Shown in pieces: positions 7,779 through 16,376 of a stretch of DNA of 64,000 bases (position 1 is the first letter of the stretch; every line of letters starts with the position of its first letter). The position numbers and the translations under genes were made by a program. The notes under the pieces are model-generated. The model did not search any database. It had not been told where the DNA came from and saw only the letters and a program-made list of their open reading frames with translations. Location of the stretch: the NCBI GenBank assembly GCA_030706605.1, contig JAUZOE010000015.1, forward strand, positions 1 to 64,000. Direction: 5' to 3'. The DNA comes from Bacteroidota bacterium (lineage in GTDB: Bacteria > Bacteroidota > Bacteroidia > Chitinophagales > Chitinophagaceae).

Positions 7779-8324
7779 ATGAAAAAAATTGTCATGTTCT
7801 TTTCTGCACTGTTAGTTGTAGGTACAGCATCTATAAATGCCCAGAATCTGTATTCAACCCATACCGGGCAAATAAAGTTTTATGCAAGCACACCGCTGGA
7901 AAATGTAGAGGCAGTAAACAATGAAGTAGAAAGCAAAATGTTGCAGAAAAACGGGCAGATCATATTTGCTGTTTTAATTCAGGGCTTTCATTTTGCCAAT
8001 GCTCTCATGCAGGACCATTTTAATGAAAATTATATGGAGAGTACTAAATATCCCAAGGCCGATTTTAAAGGTTACATCACTAATATAGCTTCTGTAAATT
8101 TTAGCAAAGACGGAAAGTATAATATTACGGGTGAAGGCGATCTTACTATTCACGGGGTAACGAAAAAGATCAATACCACAGGTTTTTTGGAGATAGCAGG
8201 TGGTAAAGTATCTATAAACAGTGTATTTAAAATCGACCTTAAAGATTTTAAGGTTACAGGAAGCTACATCGGCACAAAGATAGCCGAGCAGGTACAGGTA
8301 ACTGTTGATTGCAAATACGATTAA
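7779..8324 (+). CDS. YceI-family periplasmic lipid-binding protein
   Basis: A protein of about 181 residues of the YceI family, lipocalin-like barrels that bind isoprenoids such as ubiquinone-type chains. Visible are a Sec signal (MKKIVMFFSALLVVGTASINAQ), HTGQIKFYASTPLENVEAVN near the N-terminus, the family strand KYPKADFKGYI, GDLTIHGVTKKINTTG, and the closing KDFKVTGSYIGTKIAEQVQVTVD. I start at ATG 7779 rather than the upstream TTG at 7764, because 7779 gives a clean signal peptide and leaves 16 bp after the previous stop. Its position between cytochrome lipoproteins and a DUF5777 barrel recurs elsewhere in the window, suggesting a role in that electron-transfer module. Confidence 0.9.
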   Translation: MKKIVMFFSALLVVGTASINAQNLYSTHTGQIKFYASTPLENVEAVNNEVESKMLQKNGQIIFAVLIQGFHFANALMQDHFNENYMESTKYPKADFKGYITNIASVNFSKDGKYNITGEGDLTIHGVTKKINTTGFLEIAGGKVSINSVFKIDLKDFKVTGSYIGTKIAEQVQVTVDCKYD

Positions 8325-8346
8325 TCTATACATCAATCAGAATTTT

Positions 8347-9276
8347 ATGACAAGTCCAGTAAAAAAAATTTTATTATTTACATTTTCCATCATCTCCATG
8401 CAGATAGTATTATCACAGGATTCTACTAACCTTTTTAAAATGTTGGACGCTGAAACAGAAAATGATCTGAAGCAAAAAACCACTTATGCTACTTCCATTT
8501 TCAAGACCACCCGTCTCATCAACGGGCATTCCATTGAAAATTTAGGCAAAGGGATACTTGATGTAAAAATATCACACAGATTTGGCACACTTAACAGTGG
8601 GGGATACCAGCTTTTTGGTCTTGATGCTGCCACCATGAGAATGGGGGTTGATTATGGAATAACAAATTGGTTGATGATTGGTGCAGGGAGAAGTACATAC
8701 CAGAAAGAATATGATGCATTTGGCAAAATAAAACTTTTGAGACAGTCATCCGGAAAAGTCAATATGCCTATTTCAGTAAGTGTCGTTTCATCCGTGATGT
8801 TGAAAACACTTAAAAACAGTGACCCAACTATTAAAACATATTTCTCTGATAACCTCGCTTTTGCACAACAGGTATTAATTGCACGCAAGTTTAATGATTT
8901 TATTTCACTACAATTGATGCCCTCAATGATCCATTATAATATAGTTCCCGATCATACACTTCCTAATGATCTCTATTCTATAGGCGGTGGAGGGAGGATT
9001 CGCCTGAGCAAAAGGATCAATCTTACCGGTGAATACTATTACAGACTTCAGGGCTACCAACTACCAGGCAGCTATGATTCCTTTTCATTAGGCATAGATA
9101 TTGAAACAGGTGGCCACGTTTTCCAATTTCATGTTACCAATTCTACAGGCATGACAGAAAGAACTTTTATTGAAGAAACAAACGGACAATGGAGCAAAGG
9201 TGACATACACTTCGGATTTAATATTTCCCGTGTGTTTACCATCGTAAAGCCAAAAGATGTTTCTGCAGCATTGTAA
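8347..9276 (+). CDS. DUF5777-type outer-membrane beta-barrel (copy 1)
   Basis: A protein of about 309 residues with a Sec signal (ending IVLSQ) and a beta-barrel body of the DUF5777 family. Shared hallmarks with the two other copies are KTTRLINGHSIENL, the strand ISHRFGTLNSGGYQLFGLDAATMRMGVDYG, FAQQVLIARKFNDFISLQL, and GGHVFQFHVTNSTGMTER near the C-terminus. I start at ATG 8347; the TTG at 8305 overlaps the YceI gene and would spoil the signal. Family function is not established. It is the last gene of the plus-strand cytochrome/YceI run. The distant sequence relative to copies 2 and 3 suggests an old duplication. Confidence 0.83.
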   Translation: MTSPVKKILLFTFSIISMQIVLSQDSTNLFKMLDAETENDLKQKTTYATSIFKTTRLINGHSIENLGKGILDVKISHRFGTLNSGGYQLFGLDAATMRMGVDYGITNWLMIGAGRSTYQKEYDAFGKIKLLRQSSGKVNMPISVSVVSSVMLKTLKNSDPTIKTYFSDNLAFAQQVLIARKFNDFISLQLMPSMIHYNIVPDHTLPNDLYSIGGGGRIRLSKRINLTGEYYYRLQGYQLPGSYDSFSLGIDIETGGHVFQFHVTNSTGMTERTFIEETNGQWSKGDIHFGFNISRVFTIVKPKDVSAAL

Positions 9277-9345
9277 ACAATTAAAGATCTAAATGCAATT
9301 TGTATAAATTATTTCCTATTTAATTATTATTACTGGTAACATTCT

Positions 9346-9858
9346 CTATTTTTTAAAGTAAAATTCCAGCCCGGTATCAATGTTCATCATATCTACAAGT
9401 TCGGGTTCTTTTTTACCATCGAAAAGAAGGATACCACAAATATCATTTTTAGAATTAAGGTCTATACAGGTTGTTTTTTTATTGGCTTTAATAAACAACA
9501 GGTAGCGGGCTTTGGAAGTTTCGATGACATGTATCTGTGGCCAGTATTTTTTTAATACCATCCGGGCATTTCTCATTTGATAAAAGCAGTTATGAGTCAG
9601 GCTTTCATAAACCATTTTATTATTAACCGATTTAATTTTTTCAAGTTGAAGAGAATCAGGCTGATAAAATACTGCAGATGGGAATTGAATTGCAAGTGTA
9701 TCGCCAAATGAGGAAGGCGGTTTTTGGAGAAATTGTCTCTCCATGGATGCTTTTGATTTATCCTTGTTTTTGTTACCGGGTGTATGATTGCAGGCAAATA
9801 ATATTGGTACCAAAAAAAATACTCTAATGATGCCTATATTGATGTTATTTTTTTTCAT
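9346..9858 (-). CDS. Hypothetical lipoprotein
   Basis: A 170-residue protein with a lipoprotein signal (IIRVFFLVPILFACNH). The mature part is mixed alpha/beta and contains LTHNCFYQMRNARMVLKKYWPQIHVIE and CIDLNSKNDICGILLFDG. I recognise no family. The motif KARYLLFIKANKKTTCIDLN suggests a small compact domain perhaps stabilised by Cys residues. It sits alone between the first DUF5777 gene (convergent) and the terminator of the second DUF5777 unit, so context says little. Confidence 0.6.
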   Translation of the reverse strand: MKKNNINIGIIRVFFLVPILFACNHTPGNKNKDKSKASMERQFLQKPPSSFGDTLAIQFPSAVFYQPDSLQLEKIKSVNNKMVYESLTHNCFYQMRNARMVLKKYWPQIHVIETSKARYLLFIKANKKTTCIDLNSKNDICGILLFDGKKEPELVDMMNIDTGLEFYFKK

Positions 9859-9944
9859 CTCTTTTTATTGAACTATTCAAAGACAAAACTAAAGACTTTC
9901 TTATTTTTCCGGTCTCATAAAAGCATTAAAGTATCGTCTATTAA

Positions 9945-9983
9945 TTCAAAAAGAGCCTTTAATCAAAATGAATTAAAGGCTCT
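9945..9983 (-). terminator. Intrinsic terminator of the YceI-cytochrome-DUF5777 unit
   Basis: A perfect 12-bp stem (AGAGCCTTTAAT with its complement, 8-base loop, 9952-9983) is followed on the minus strand by TTTTTG. It lies about 50 bp after the stop of the DUF5777 gene at 10032 and closes that three-gene unit. Confidence 0.85.
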
Positions 9984-10031
9984 CTAAATTATTGCTGTCT
10001 TATCTTTCTGCTTAAATATAACAACATTATT

Positions 10032-11006
10032 TTAATAATTCCATAACCTGGTAATATTAAATCCTATCAGGAATTGCCCTCCTTTTACTTTTTTACCAGT
10101 AGCCTTATCCGTATAACCAAAAGGACTGTTGGTATTAAACATATTATCACGTTGCGGGCTCATATAAGAATAATTACCTAAAAAGAATTGAAAAGCATGC
10201 CCGCCAGTATTGAATTCTACTCCAAATGACAAATTGGGATTTGGATTATTGGTAGCATGTTTGGTTATTGGCTGATCATAATCTATCATAATTGCAGTCA
10301 CATCTGTTATCTTGTACCTACCGGAAAAGGAAAAGGCAAAATGATCGAATTTCATTTCTTTAAATATTGTTTTGCCGGTACTGTCATTTTTCGTGTAATA
10401 TCCATTTACAGAATTCTGATGAGAAACGCTACCCGATACCTGTAAAGAAAGCTTATCAGTAATTTTCCGGGCAACTAACAATTGGTTGAAAAAAGAGAAA
10501 CGCTGTGACCCATATTTAAATATTCCGTGATCAGGATCCTTCCGTGAATCCCATGCCATATTAGCATAATAGGAAACACTAACAGGATATTTCCCTTTTG
10601 TTTGGGTGATGATAGCATATTTAGCATTTCCATCTACTAACATATTGCTTTTGGTAATCCCAACTCCCAAGTTTAGTCCTTTAATAAAGGAATAATTGAC
10701 ACCAAGCCTTATATTGGACGGAGCAAAAAATCCCCAAAAATCCTGGTACCCGTTATTCACTGTACCAAACCTGTGTTGGATATCTACTTCAAGTGAGTTT
10801 TTCTGAGGCACCATTATAGTTTGATTATTCAGAATCCATATACTCTGGAATGTATTTTTTACAGGTTTTAATTTTACCGGGGCAGATGCTTCTTCCGCAG
10901 CACTATCAGCCTGTGCCTGAACTGTGCTATTTAAAATAAATAGACAAACAATGAGGCAGGAAACAAACCCCAACAGGCTTTTTATTTTATTGATACTACT
11001 TTTCAT
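10032..11006 (-). CDS. DUF5777-type outer-membrane beta-barrel (copy 2)
   Basis: A 324-residue secreted barrel protein (signal ends STVQAQ). It is a clear paralogue of the protein at 17209-18108. Both share KPVKNTF, NNQTIMVP/DNQSVMVP, IQHRFGTV-NG, FAPSNIR-G, FNQLLVARKITD, and GHAFQFFLGNY, and end FNITRLWNY/FNITHLWNF. The aromatic C-terminal residue and alternating strands fit an outer-membrane barrel. It is the distal gene of a unit whose other members are a CX4CH haem lipoprotein (26 bp upstream) and a YceI-like lipoprotein. Function is unknown; an electron-conduit or scaffold role is inference from the repeated association. Confidence 0.85.
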   Translation of the reverse strand: MKSSINKIKSLLGFVSCLIVCLFILNSTVQAQADSAAEEASAPVKLKPVKNTFQSIWILNNQTIMVPQKNSLEVDIQHRFGTVNNGYQDFWGFFAPSNIRLGVNYSFIKGLNLGVGITKSNMLVDGNAKYAIITQTKGKYPVSVSYYANMAWDSRKDPDHGIFKYGSQRFSFFNQLLVARKITDKLSLQVSGSVSHQNSVNGYYTKNDSTGKTIFKEMKFDHFAFSFSGRYKITDVTAIMIDYDQPITKHATNNPNPNLSFGVEFNTGGHAFQFFLGNYSYMSPQRDNMFNTNSPFGYTDKATGKKVKGGQFLIGFNITRLWNY

Positions 11007-11031
11007 AATGAATTATTTTTTTAAAAGTCAT

Positions 11032-11415
11032 TTAATTATTCGGCGCACCATTTCTTATCCAGTCATATACCATTTGTCTGTCTTTAGCAGAAGGAATATG
11101 TTCTCTCATGTCTCCGTTTATTTCAAGATATAGTATGCTTGCTTTGGGAATATCAGTATTTACAAACCCTCCATTAATAATCTGCTGGTAAGATATATCT
11201 GTATTCATATACGGTTTATGTCCACCATCGACATGACATCCGGAAAGTGCACAATTAGTGTTAAACAAAGGAGCCAATTGAGTAGAAAAACTTACGGGTT
11301 GCGGAGGACCGTCCGGATCAACCGCTGCATCAGGAAGAATAACATCCTTATAGCAACTGGCTAAAGAAAATCCCATCGCTACTATCAGCCCAATATATAT
11401 TAATAATCGTTTCAT
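11032..11415 (-). CDS. CX4CH haem-binding lipoprotein
   Basis: A 127-residue lipoprotein (lipobox SLASC) with the sequence FNTNCALSGCHVDGGHKP, a CX4CH haem site like that of the first domain at 6596 and the protein at 18119. The C-terminal helix RQMVYDWIRNGAPNN is the usual closing helix of this small cytochrome domain. The expected distal MPxxG segment is altered (GDMREHIPSAKD), so the sixth haem ligand could be that Met or something else. Gaps of 24-25 bp to both neighbours indicate an operon with the YceI-like lipoprotein and the DUF5777 barrel. Confidence 0.83.
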   Translation of the reverse strand: MKRLLIYIGLIVAMGFSLASCYKDVILPDAAVDPDGPPQPVSFSTQLAPLFNTNCALSGCHVDGGHKPYMNTDISYQQIINGGFVNTDIPKASILYLEINGDMREHIPSAKDRQMVYDWIRNGAPNN

Positions 11416-11439
11416 TTTAATATCGTTTTAGGGTGTGAA

Positions 11440-12237
11440 TTATTTATTGTTGAAATTCATGTTGCACTCAATCTGCACATTATCAGAAATGCTGGTGCTG
11501 GTAATGCCATAATCTCTGCAATCGAACTGGAAGGTTAATTGTAAACCGAACACGTCATAAGCAGAAGCAGTTCCGGCGTTTACAGTTGCTCTTTTGATAT
11601 ATTTTAATCTGCCAACAAGAGATTCTGTAAGTGGCTGTGCAAGTTTGCCTTGCCAAGTAAGGTTAAGCGTAACAATATAGTCTTCGCTCAAAGGATCTAA
11701 TTCTATTTTAGTAGTTTTTATCTTAGCCAAATTAGTAACGGTCAGGTTTTGAGTTCCAGCTACAATTGGTACTGTACCCAGGCCGGAAATATTGCAGCCA
11801 CCATCCCTGGCTGGCTCTCCTGTATTGGATTGATTAATTTGTACATAACCATTAAAATAGGTTTTTGCAGGATCACTCTCATAAAATGCCCACGAAGTAT
11901 CCATCAAAGGCTGGCCGGTAGTCACATAATTTTGCATTTCTGCATCAGTTACATTATGCATTCCAAATTGGTTAAAGCGGCCGGTAAGTAATCCTGCGGC
12001 CCCCACATAATTGGTTTGCCATAATACACTGGAGTGAGCCTTGTCTAATTTCCATTGGGTAGTATCACCTACAACCATATTACCTGGAAGCAAAATTGCG
12101 GAACCCCTGTTGATAACAGCAGTAGTAGTAGCTGGTGCCGGTAAAATATCATTTTCATGTGTACAGCCGGCAATATATCCGTAACCACTAATAAGAACAA
12201 GCAAAGCGAGCAGGGTTTTATTATTAAACAGTTTCAT
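11440..12237 (-). CDS. YceI-like domain lipoprotein
   Basis: A 265-residue lipoprotein (lipobox YIAGC) whose body begins TQWKLDKAHSSVLWQTNYVG followed by GLLTGRFNQFG. These are the YceI signatures (W-x-h-D-x-x-H-S-x-h-x-F and G-x-F). It is longer than the plain YceI at 7779 because of an N-terminal spacer and an insert of about 60 residues (FNGYVQINQSNTGEPARDGGC). YceI proteins bind isoprenoid or quinone-like lipids in a lipocalin barrel. It leads the minus-strand unit with the CX4CH lipoprotein and DUF5777 copy 2, and is preceded by the palindromic promoter at 12278-12342. Confidence 0.8.
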   Translation of the reverse strand: MKLFNNKTLLALLVLISGYGYIAGCTHENDILPAPATTTAVINRGSAILLPGNMVVGDTTQWKLDKAHSSVLWQTNYVGAAGLLTGRFNQFGMHNVTDAEMQNYVTTGQPLMDTSWAFYESDPAKTYFNGYVQINQSNTGEPARDGGCNISGLGTVPIVAGTQNLTVTNLAKIKTTKIELDPLSEDYIVTLNLTWQGKLAQPLTESLVGRLKYIKRATVNAGTASAYDVFGLQLTFQFDCRDYGITSTSISDNVQIECNMNFNNK

Positions 12238-12277
12238 AAATTGTAATTTTTTGTGAATAATTATTAAATAATTAACA

Positions 12278-12342
12278 CAAAACTAATCCCAGTTGTATTA
12301 CAATTTTATGACAATAATCAAATGCAAATATGATGTTAATCA
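12278..12342 (-). promoter_or_regulatory. Promoter with two CRP/FNR-like sites
   Basis: Reading on the minus strand, a perfect Bacteroidota -7 element TAGTTTTG spans 12285-12278. Upstream are TTGATTATTGTCAT (centre 12314.5, imperfect) and TGATTAACATCA (centre 12336.5), the latter a TGAT-N4-ATCA palindrome as recognised by CRP/FNR-family regulators. Distances from the -7 element to the two centres are 29.5 and 51.5 bp, close to class II and class I activator positions. The same distances recur at 19975-20039, and the distal one at 16631-16695. The start codon is about 40 bp downstream of the -7 element. Confidence 0.72.
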
Positions 12343-12431
12343 ACAAGAGTAACGTTCATAAAATGACTCACTTTAATTGCCCTGAGGTGAATCAATAAAA
12401 TAAAAAATTGAGGATGAATAAAGAGTCTGCC

Positions 12432-12965
12432 TTAGTCGGAAGAAGTCTTCCGGCTTTCCCGGATTTTGCTCATAACAAACCAGAGTATTGCTATACATGC
12501 GAGATTAGCTGTGTTAAGTAATAGGCTGTCGGTATATACTTTCATATCGTTTTTAATTATCTCACTGTCTATGGAAGAAGTGATTAACATCCAGAAATCT
12601 TTAATCAACAAGAAAAAAAACACCAGACTATGGAACAAGCTATAAACAGGTTTTTTGCTTAGAGCAGGAATCCAAAATAAAACCGATAGAAGCCCCCATA
12701 TTTTTAAATATGGATTTTGAAATTGTTCAACAATATTTTGCAATGATAAATCAATTGATATATTTTTTAATACCATTCCCAAAAACAAAGTCCCCGTAAG
12801 CGCATAAGCATAAGGAAGTAACTTTGGTAAACAGTTAATAAAAGAACTTGTTTTTTTTCTTTGTTCGCCTTTTATAAAATGCACGAGAGCATAAACAATA
12901 GCATATCCAGCAAAAAAACCTATTAATTCAAGTTTTTGAATATAGGTTTCAAAATTATTCCCCAT
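12432..12965 (-). CDS. Hypothetical multi-pass membrane protein
   Basis: A 177-residue protein with about five hydrophobic helices (around 13-31, 50-66, 88-102, 108-127 and 150-165) and a basic C-terminus (KIRESRKTSSD). I recognise no family. It lies 184 bp downstream of the exported protein that ends the NrfD unit and on the same strand, so it could be a late member of that transcript. It might equally be independent. The helices contain no His pairs or other obvious haem or metal ligands. Confidence 0.6.
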   Translation of the reverse strand: MGNNFETYIQKLELIGFFAGYAIVYALVHFIKGEQRKKTSSFINCLPKLLPYAYALTGTLFLGMVLKNISIDLSLQNIVEQFQNPYLKIWGLLSVLFWIPALSKKPVYSLFHSLVFFFLLIKDFWMLITSSIDSEIIKNDMKVYTDSLLLNTANLACIAILWFVMSKIRESRKTSSD

Positions 12966-13149
12966 AATAGTTTTATTTCACGAATTATGAAACACCAATT
13001 GCATACTCAAATATTATACTGGACTTTATCTGGCGTGTTAAAATCTTCATCCATTATTAAAAATAGAAAAATTACCCTGAAACTTTTCAAACGGGGAATT
13101 ATTTCGCTCAATTTAATAAATCATTGGATTAAAAATAAAACAATATCAA

Positions 13150-14082
13150 TTATATATCGTCAGGTTCATCAGAACCGTTTATCATCGCAAATTGTTTACC
13201 TAGTTTGCCAATTTTAATTATGCGAAACACGAGATAAATAAGAGTACCCCATATACCAATAGCAATAGAATAAACGGTAAAGAGCAACCAGTAAGGAGTT
13301 TTGAACCTGGTAGACCATAATGTACGTTGCTCAAAAAATGTGGTATTATGTTCAGTAACTTTCCCCCAGGGCACTGTTTTTTCCATCAAGAGGTTACCAA
13401 TTTCATCATTATCCTGAATTTTAACCGCCAGCACAAGATTCCCTTTTTGATCACCGGGCATACTGTCTTTCTTAAGTTCTACAGTTACCGAGCCGGTTGA
13501 GTCTGTTGTATAAGTTGGCTCATCTCCAGCAGAAACAATACCCACCAGGCGTTTTATACCAACCCTCATTTCCACATCAGAAATGGGTACCCATTCGCTA
13601 TTTTTCAGGTCCATTACCGTAGCTGTAATATTTTTTACCCCATCTACCGTTGATGTATCAATAGTAATTTTTGCTTTGGTAATGGTATAATCTGAAAGGA
13701 CTTCTTCATCTCCTTGCTTTACTATAAATGTATGCTGAGAAGAAGCATCCCATATAGATTTTAATGCAGGAGGTATAAATGCTTTGCCCTTCCCTTCCTC
13801 ATCAGTCGTCACACTGCTTACGAGATTTTTCTGAGCTGCACTGTCAAGGTATATCTCATAAGTCATTTTCGAATGGGGAGTAAATACTCTTCCATTTTTC
13901 AACAAACTTTCCAATACCAGGTATTGCATTTTGCCGTTAATATTGAAATAATGCAGCCGCACAACATTTTCCGGTTTTACAGAATCATTCTGAGCAGTAA
14001 GTGTATTATTGAACAGATTGAAGGAGATAAATAAAAACAGGAGAATAAATTTATTTTGATTCATCTTTTTCATTTTTTTCAT
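13150..14082 (-). CDS. Exported protein with C-terminal TM anchor, linked to NrfD module
   Basis: A 310-residue protein with an N-terminal Sec signal (FILLFLFISFNLFNNTLTAQ), about 220 extracytoplasmic residues with beta-rich Ig-like character, and one C-terminal membrane helix (PYWLLFTVYSIAIGIWGTLIYLVF). A short basic cytosolic tail follows. There are no Cys residues or haem motifs. It overlaps the end of the NrfD gene by 32 bp (14 bp if the third Met is used), which points to translational coupling and to a subunit or assembly factor of the same membrane complex. I know no named family for it. Confidence 0.68.
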   Translation of the reverse strand: MKKMKKMNQNKFILLFLFISFNLFNNTLTAQNDSVKPENVVRLHYFNINGKMQYLVLESLLKNGRVFTPHSKMTYEIYLDSAAQKNLVSSVTTDEEGKGKAFIPPALKSIWDASSQHTFIVKQGDEEVLSDYTITKAKITIDTSTVDGVKNITATVMDLKNSEWVPISDVEMRVGIKRLVGIVSAGDEPTYTTDSTGSVTVELKKDSMPGDQKGNLVLAVKIQDNDEIGNLLMEKTVPWGKVTEHNTTFFEQRTLWSTRFKTPYWLLFTVYSIAIGIWGTLIYLVFRIIKIGKLGKQFAMINGSDEPDDI

Positions 14083-15397
14083 TTAGTTCGTTTTGTTCAT
14101 CTATTGTTTCCTGGATAGGTATTATTGGATAAATTCTTGCAAAAAAGGTAATAACGAGTAAAGCTCCTGCCAGTGAGCCACCCGCGATTGCCCATTCCTC
14201 CCAACTTGGAAAATAATATTTAAAGTTTTCAGGGACATTCTGCATTGGTAAAAACGGATGTAATAATGTGGGTGTTACAATAATATATCTTTTAAACCAG
14301 GCGCCTACCACTACCATTATACCCACAATAAACATAGGGAGAGGCCTTCTTCCCTTTTTAAATACCAATATAATAATAGGGATGATCATGCCCACCAAAA
14401 TAGCAAACCAAAACATAGGTGCATATGAACCCACAAATAATTGCAAAATAAGAGACCTCTCTGATTCTTTCATTTTAAAAGCCGGAGTCAGAAATTCATT
14501 CACATTAAAATACAGGTAAACCAGCGCAAGCATAACTACTATTCTACCCATCCTTTCAAAGTGCATATCAGTGATATATTTTTCCAGTTTATACGCTTTA
14601 CGGAATACATACATGGCCACCGCTACAGCACCAGCCCCTGCCAGGAATGCTCCTGAAATAAAATAGGCTCCAAAATTGGTGCTATCCCAACCCGGACGAT
14701 AAGTGGTAGCAAATAACCAGGAGGTAACTGTATGAATCATAAATGCAACCGGTATTATAACTATACAAAGGATACTGATTGACCTATCACTTATATGCAT
14801 CTGCTCCTTTGTCCCTTTCCAGAATGAACCCTGAAAGCGATATAATTTATTCAATCTTTTCCCGGTTTGTTTTTTGAACTTTAATAGTATTTTAAGATCA
14901 GGTAATAACGGGAAATATAATAACAGAATACTGATAAAAAAATAAGTACTGATCACAATAACATCCCACAAAATAGGAGATTGAATACGCCCATGAAGTA
15001 CCAGGTTCATAAATCTTTCTGGGCGCCCCATATCTACCACTATAATAAGCGCTGCAAAGACGATATTTGATACAGCAATGATTTCAGCAATTCTGGTTAT
15101 TGGGGTTCTCCATTTTACATTGGTAAGCCTGAAAATGGCGGTAATAAGAGAGCCCACCAGGCTAATAGCAACAAAAAAAACGAAATTGGAGATATAAATG
15201 CCCCACGAAACATAATCGCGCATGTGGGTAACAATAAGGCCATATCTCAACTGCCGGGCATAAGCAAATAATCCGAAAAGGCTAACAACAATTAAAATCC
15301 CGGTCCAGATCATCCCACGTTTACCAAATTTTTGGGGAAGAAGGTCACGTGTAATTTGATCGGAGGTTAAAGTAGATATAGAAGTTGATTTTTCCAC
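14051..15397 (-). CDS. NrfD/PsrC-type quinol-interacting membrane subunit
   Basis: A 448-residue protein with about ten hydrophobic helices, matching the NrfD/PsrC family that exchanges electrons between the quinone pool and an Fe-S partner. Recognisable stretches are the early helix YVSWGIYISNFVFFVAIS, the polar RPERFMNLVLHGRIQSPILWDV segment, and HTVTSWLFATTYRPGWDSTNFGAYFISGAFLAG, a conserved quinol-site region. It is 3 bp from the four-cluster Fe-S subunit upstream, as in Psr, Nrf, Qrc and alternative complex III systems. The 10-helix length is nearer to the ActC/PsrC type than the 8-helix NrfD. No catalytic molybdopterin subunit is nearby. Confidence 0.9.
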   Translation of the reverse strand: MEKSTSISTLTSDQITRDLLPQKFGKRGMIWTGILIVVSLFGLFAYARQLRYGLIVTHMRDYVSWGIYISNFVFFVAISLVGSLITAIFRLTNVKWRTPITRIAEIIAVSNIVFAALIIVVDMGRPERFMNLVLHGRIQSPILWDVIVISTYFFISILLLYFPLLPDLKILLKFKKQTGKRLNKLYRFQGSFWKGTKEQMHISDRSISILCIVIIPVAFMIHTVTSWLFATTYRPGWDSTNFGAYFISGAFLAGAGAVAVAMYVFRKAYKLEKYITDMHFERMGRIVVMLALVYLYFNVNEFLTPAFKMKESERSLILQLFVGSYAPMFWFAILVGMIIPIIILVFKKGRRPLPMFIVGIMVVVGAWFKRYIIVTPTLLHPFLPMQNVPENFKYYFPSWEEWAIAGGSLAGALLVITFFARIYPIIPIQETIDEQNELNEKNEKDESK

Positions 15398-15400
15398 GGC

Positions 15401-16372
15401 TTAATTTTTTTTAATTGAGAGTTTTGCATCTTCATATAAATGATCAGGTTTGTACTCATTTTCAAGACCTGATTCATAAGGAAAGTTTCTGTTTACAGGA
15501 GGTAAATAATAAACACTAGGCTTAGTCCCCAGGTCTTCCATTAATCTATATCCCGCTTTATCTTTTATAAGGTCACTAAAACGAAATGACTCGGCTCCGT
15601 TAGTTACTGAATCCTCATTCATATCACCAAACATAAAAACTCCATTAGGGCATGCCGATACACAATGAGGTAATTCACCCTTTCTACTCATATCGGGACA
15701 AAAATCACATTTACCTACTGTTCCTCTTTTTTGTGGCATGCTAGTTTCACAGGAATAAGGCTGGTCAGCAACTTCTTCAGTAAGTATAGGCTCCTCCCAA
15801 TTAAACACTCTTGTAGAATATGGGCAGGCTGCCATGCAAAAACGGCAACCAATACAACGATCACTGTCAATCAATACAATTCCATCCTGCCTTTTAAAAG
15901 TGGCATCTACAGGGCATACTTTTACACAAGGAGGCTCATCACAATGCATACAGGTGGTAGGCTGCCAGTAGGGCGCAGTGTGGTCAGCATCTTCCATTCC
16001 TAATACTTTTATCCAGTTTTGTCCGGGATGTACCTGGTGCATATGATTGCAGGCACTCTGGCATCTTCTCAAATTTTTACAACGTGACAAGTCAATCACC
16101 ATAACAAACTTTTTACCCGGAATTCCTCTTCTCTCTTCTGAATTGGATAATTGAGGAGTATCGGGTACAGGCTTCAGAAAAGCTTTATCTATTTCAATCA
16201 CTTCTCCGTCTACTGAAAGCAATTTTACTTTTTGACCTGTAAGCGCTACCTGATCTTCTGTAGAAAAAGGATTATTTTTATCACTGCATCCCGCTACTGC
16301 GGCAGAAGCCAATAACCCTGTCAGCAGGAACTCTCTTCTTGATTTATTAGTATTATCATTCATTGTTGACAA
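15401..16372 (-). CDS. Exported four-cluster Fe-S protein (PsrB/DmsB/NrfC family)
   Basis: A 323-residue electron-transfer subunit with a twin-arginine start (SRREFLLTG, 11-19) followed by a lipobox-like AVAGC29. Cys sets are C98-x5-C104-x3-C108; C141-x2-C144-x4-C149-x3-C153; C173-x2-C176-x2-C179-x3-C183; and C222-x2-C225...C237-x3-C241. In the first set the second Cys of the usual CxxCxxCxxxC is Leu101, so that cluster may be [3Fe-4S] or altered. An extra N-terminal segment (about 43-85) contains VKLLSVDGEVIEID, which recurs in the 75-residue neighbour. It probably relays electrons between the NrfD subunit and periplasmic cytochromes. Confidence 0.9.
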   Translation of the reverse strand: MSTMNDNTNKSRREFLLTGLLASAAVAGCSDKNNPFSTEDQVALTGQKVKLLSVDGEVIEIDKAFLKPVPDTPQLSNSEERRGIPGKKFVMVIDLSRCKNLRRCQSACNHMHQVHPGQNWIKVLGMEDADHTAPYWQPTTCMHCDEPPCVKVCPVDATFKRQDGIVLIDSDRCIGCRFCMAACPYSTRVFNWEEPILTEEVADQPYSCETSMPQKRGTVGKCDFCPDMSRKGELPHCVSACPNGVFMFGDMNEDSVTNGAESFRFSDLIKDKAGYRLMEDLGTKPSVYYLPPVNRNFPYESGLENEYKPDHLYEDAKLSIKKN

Positions 16373-16376
16373 TTTA

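Noticed and set aside
7764-8346. TTG starts extending the YceI and DUF5777 genes (7764 and 8305)
   Set aside because: They spoil the signal peptides and overlap previous genes; ATG 7779 and 8347 are better.
12936-13217. 93-codon plus-strand ORF near the exported NrfD-linked protein
   Set aside because: It overlaps two minus-strand genes and its translation is low-complexity and basic.
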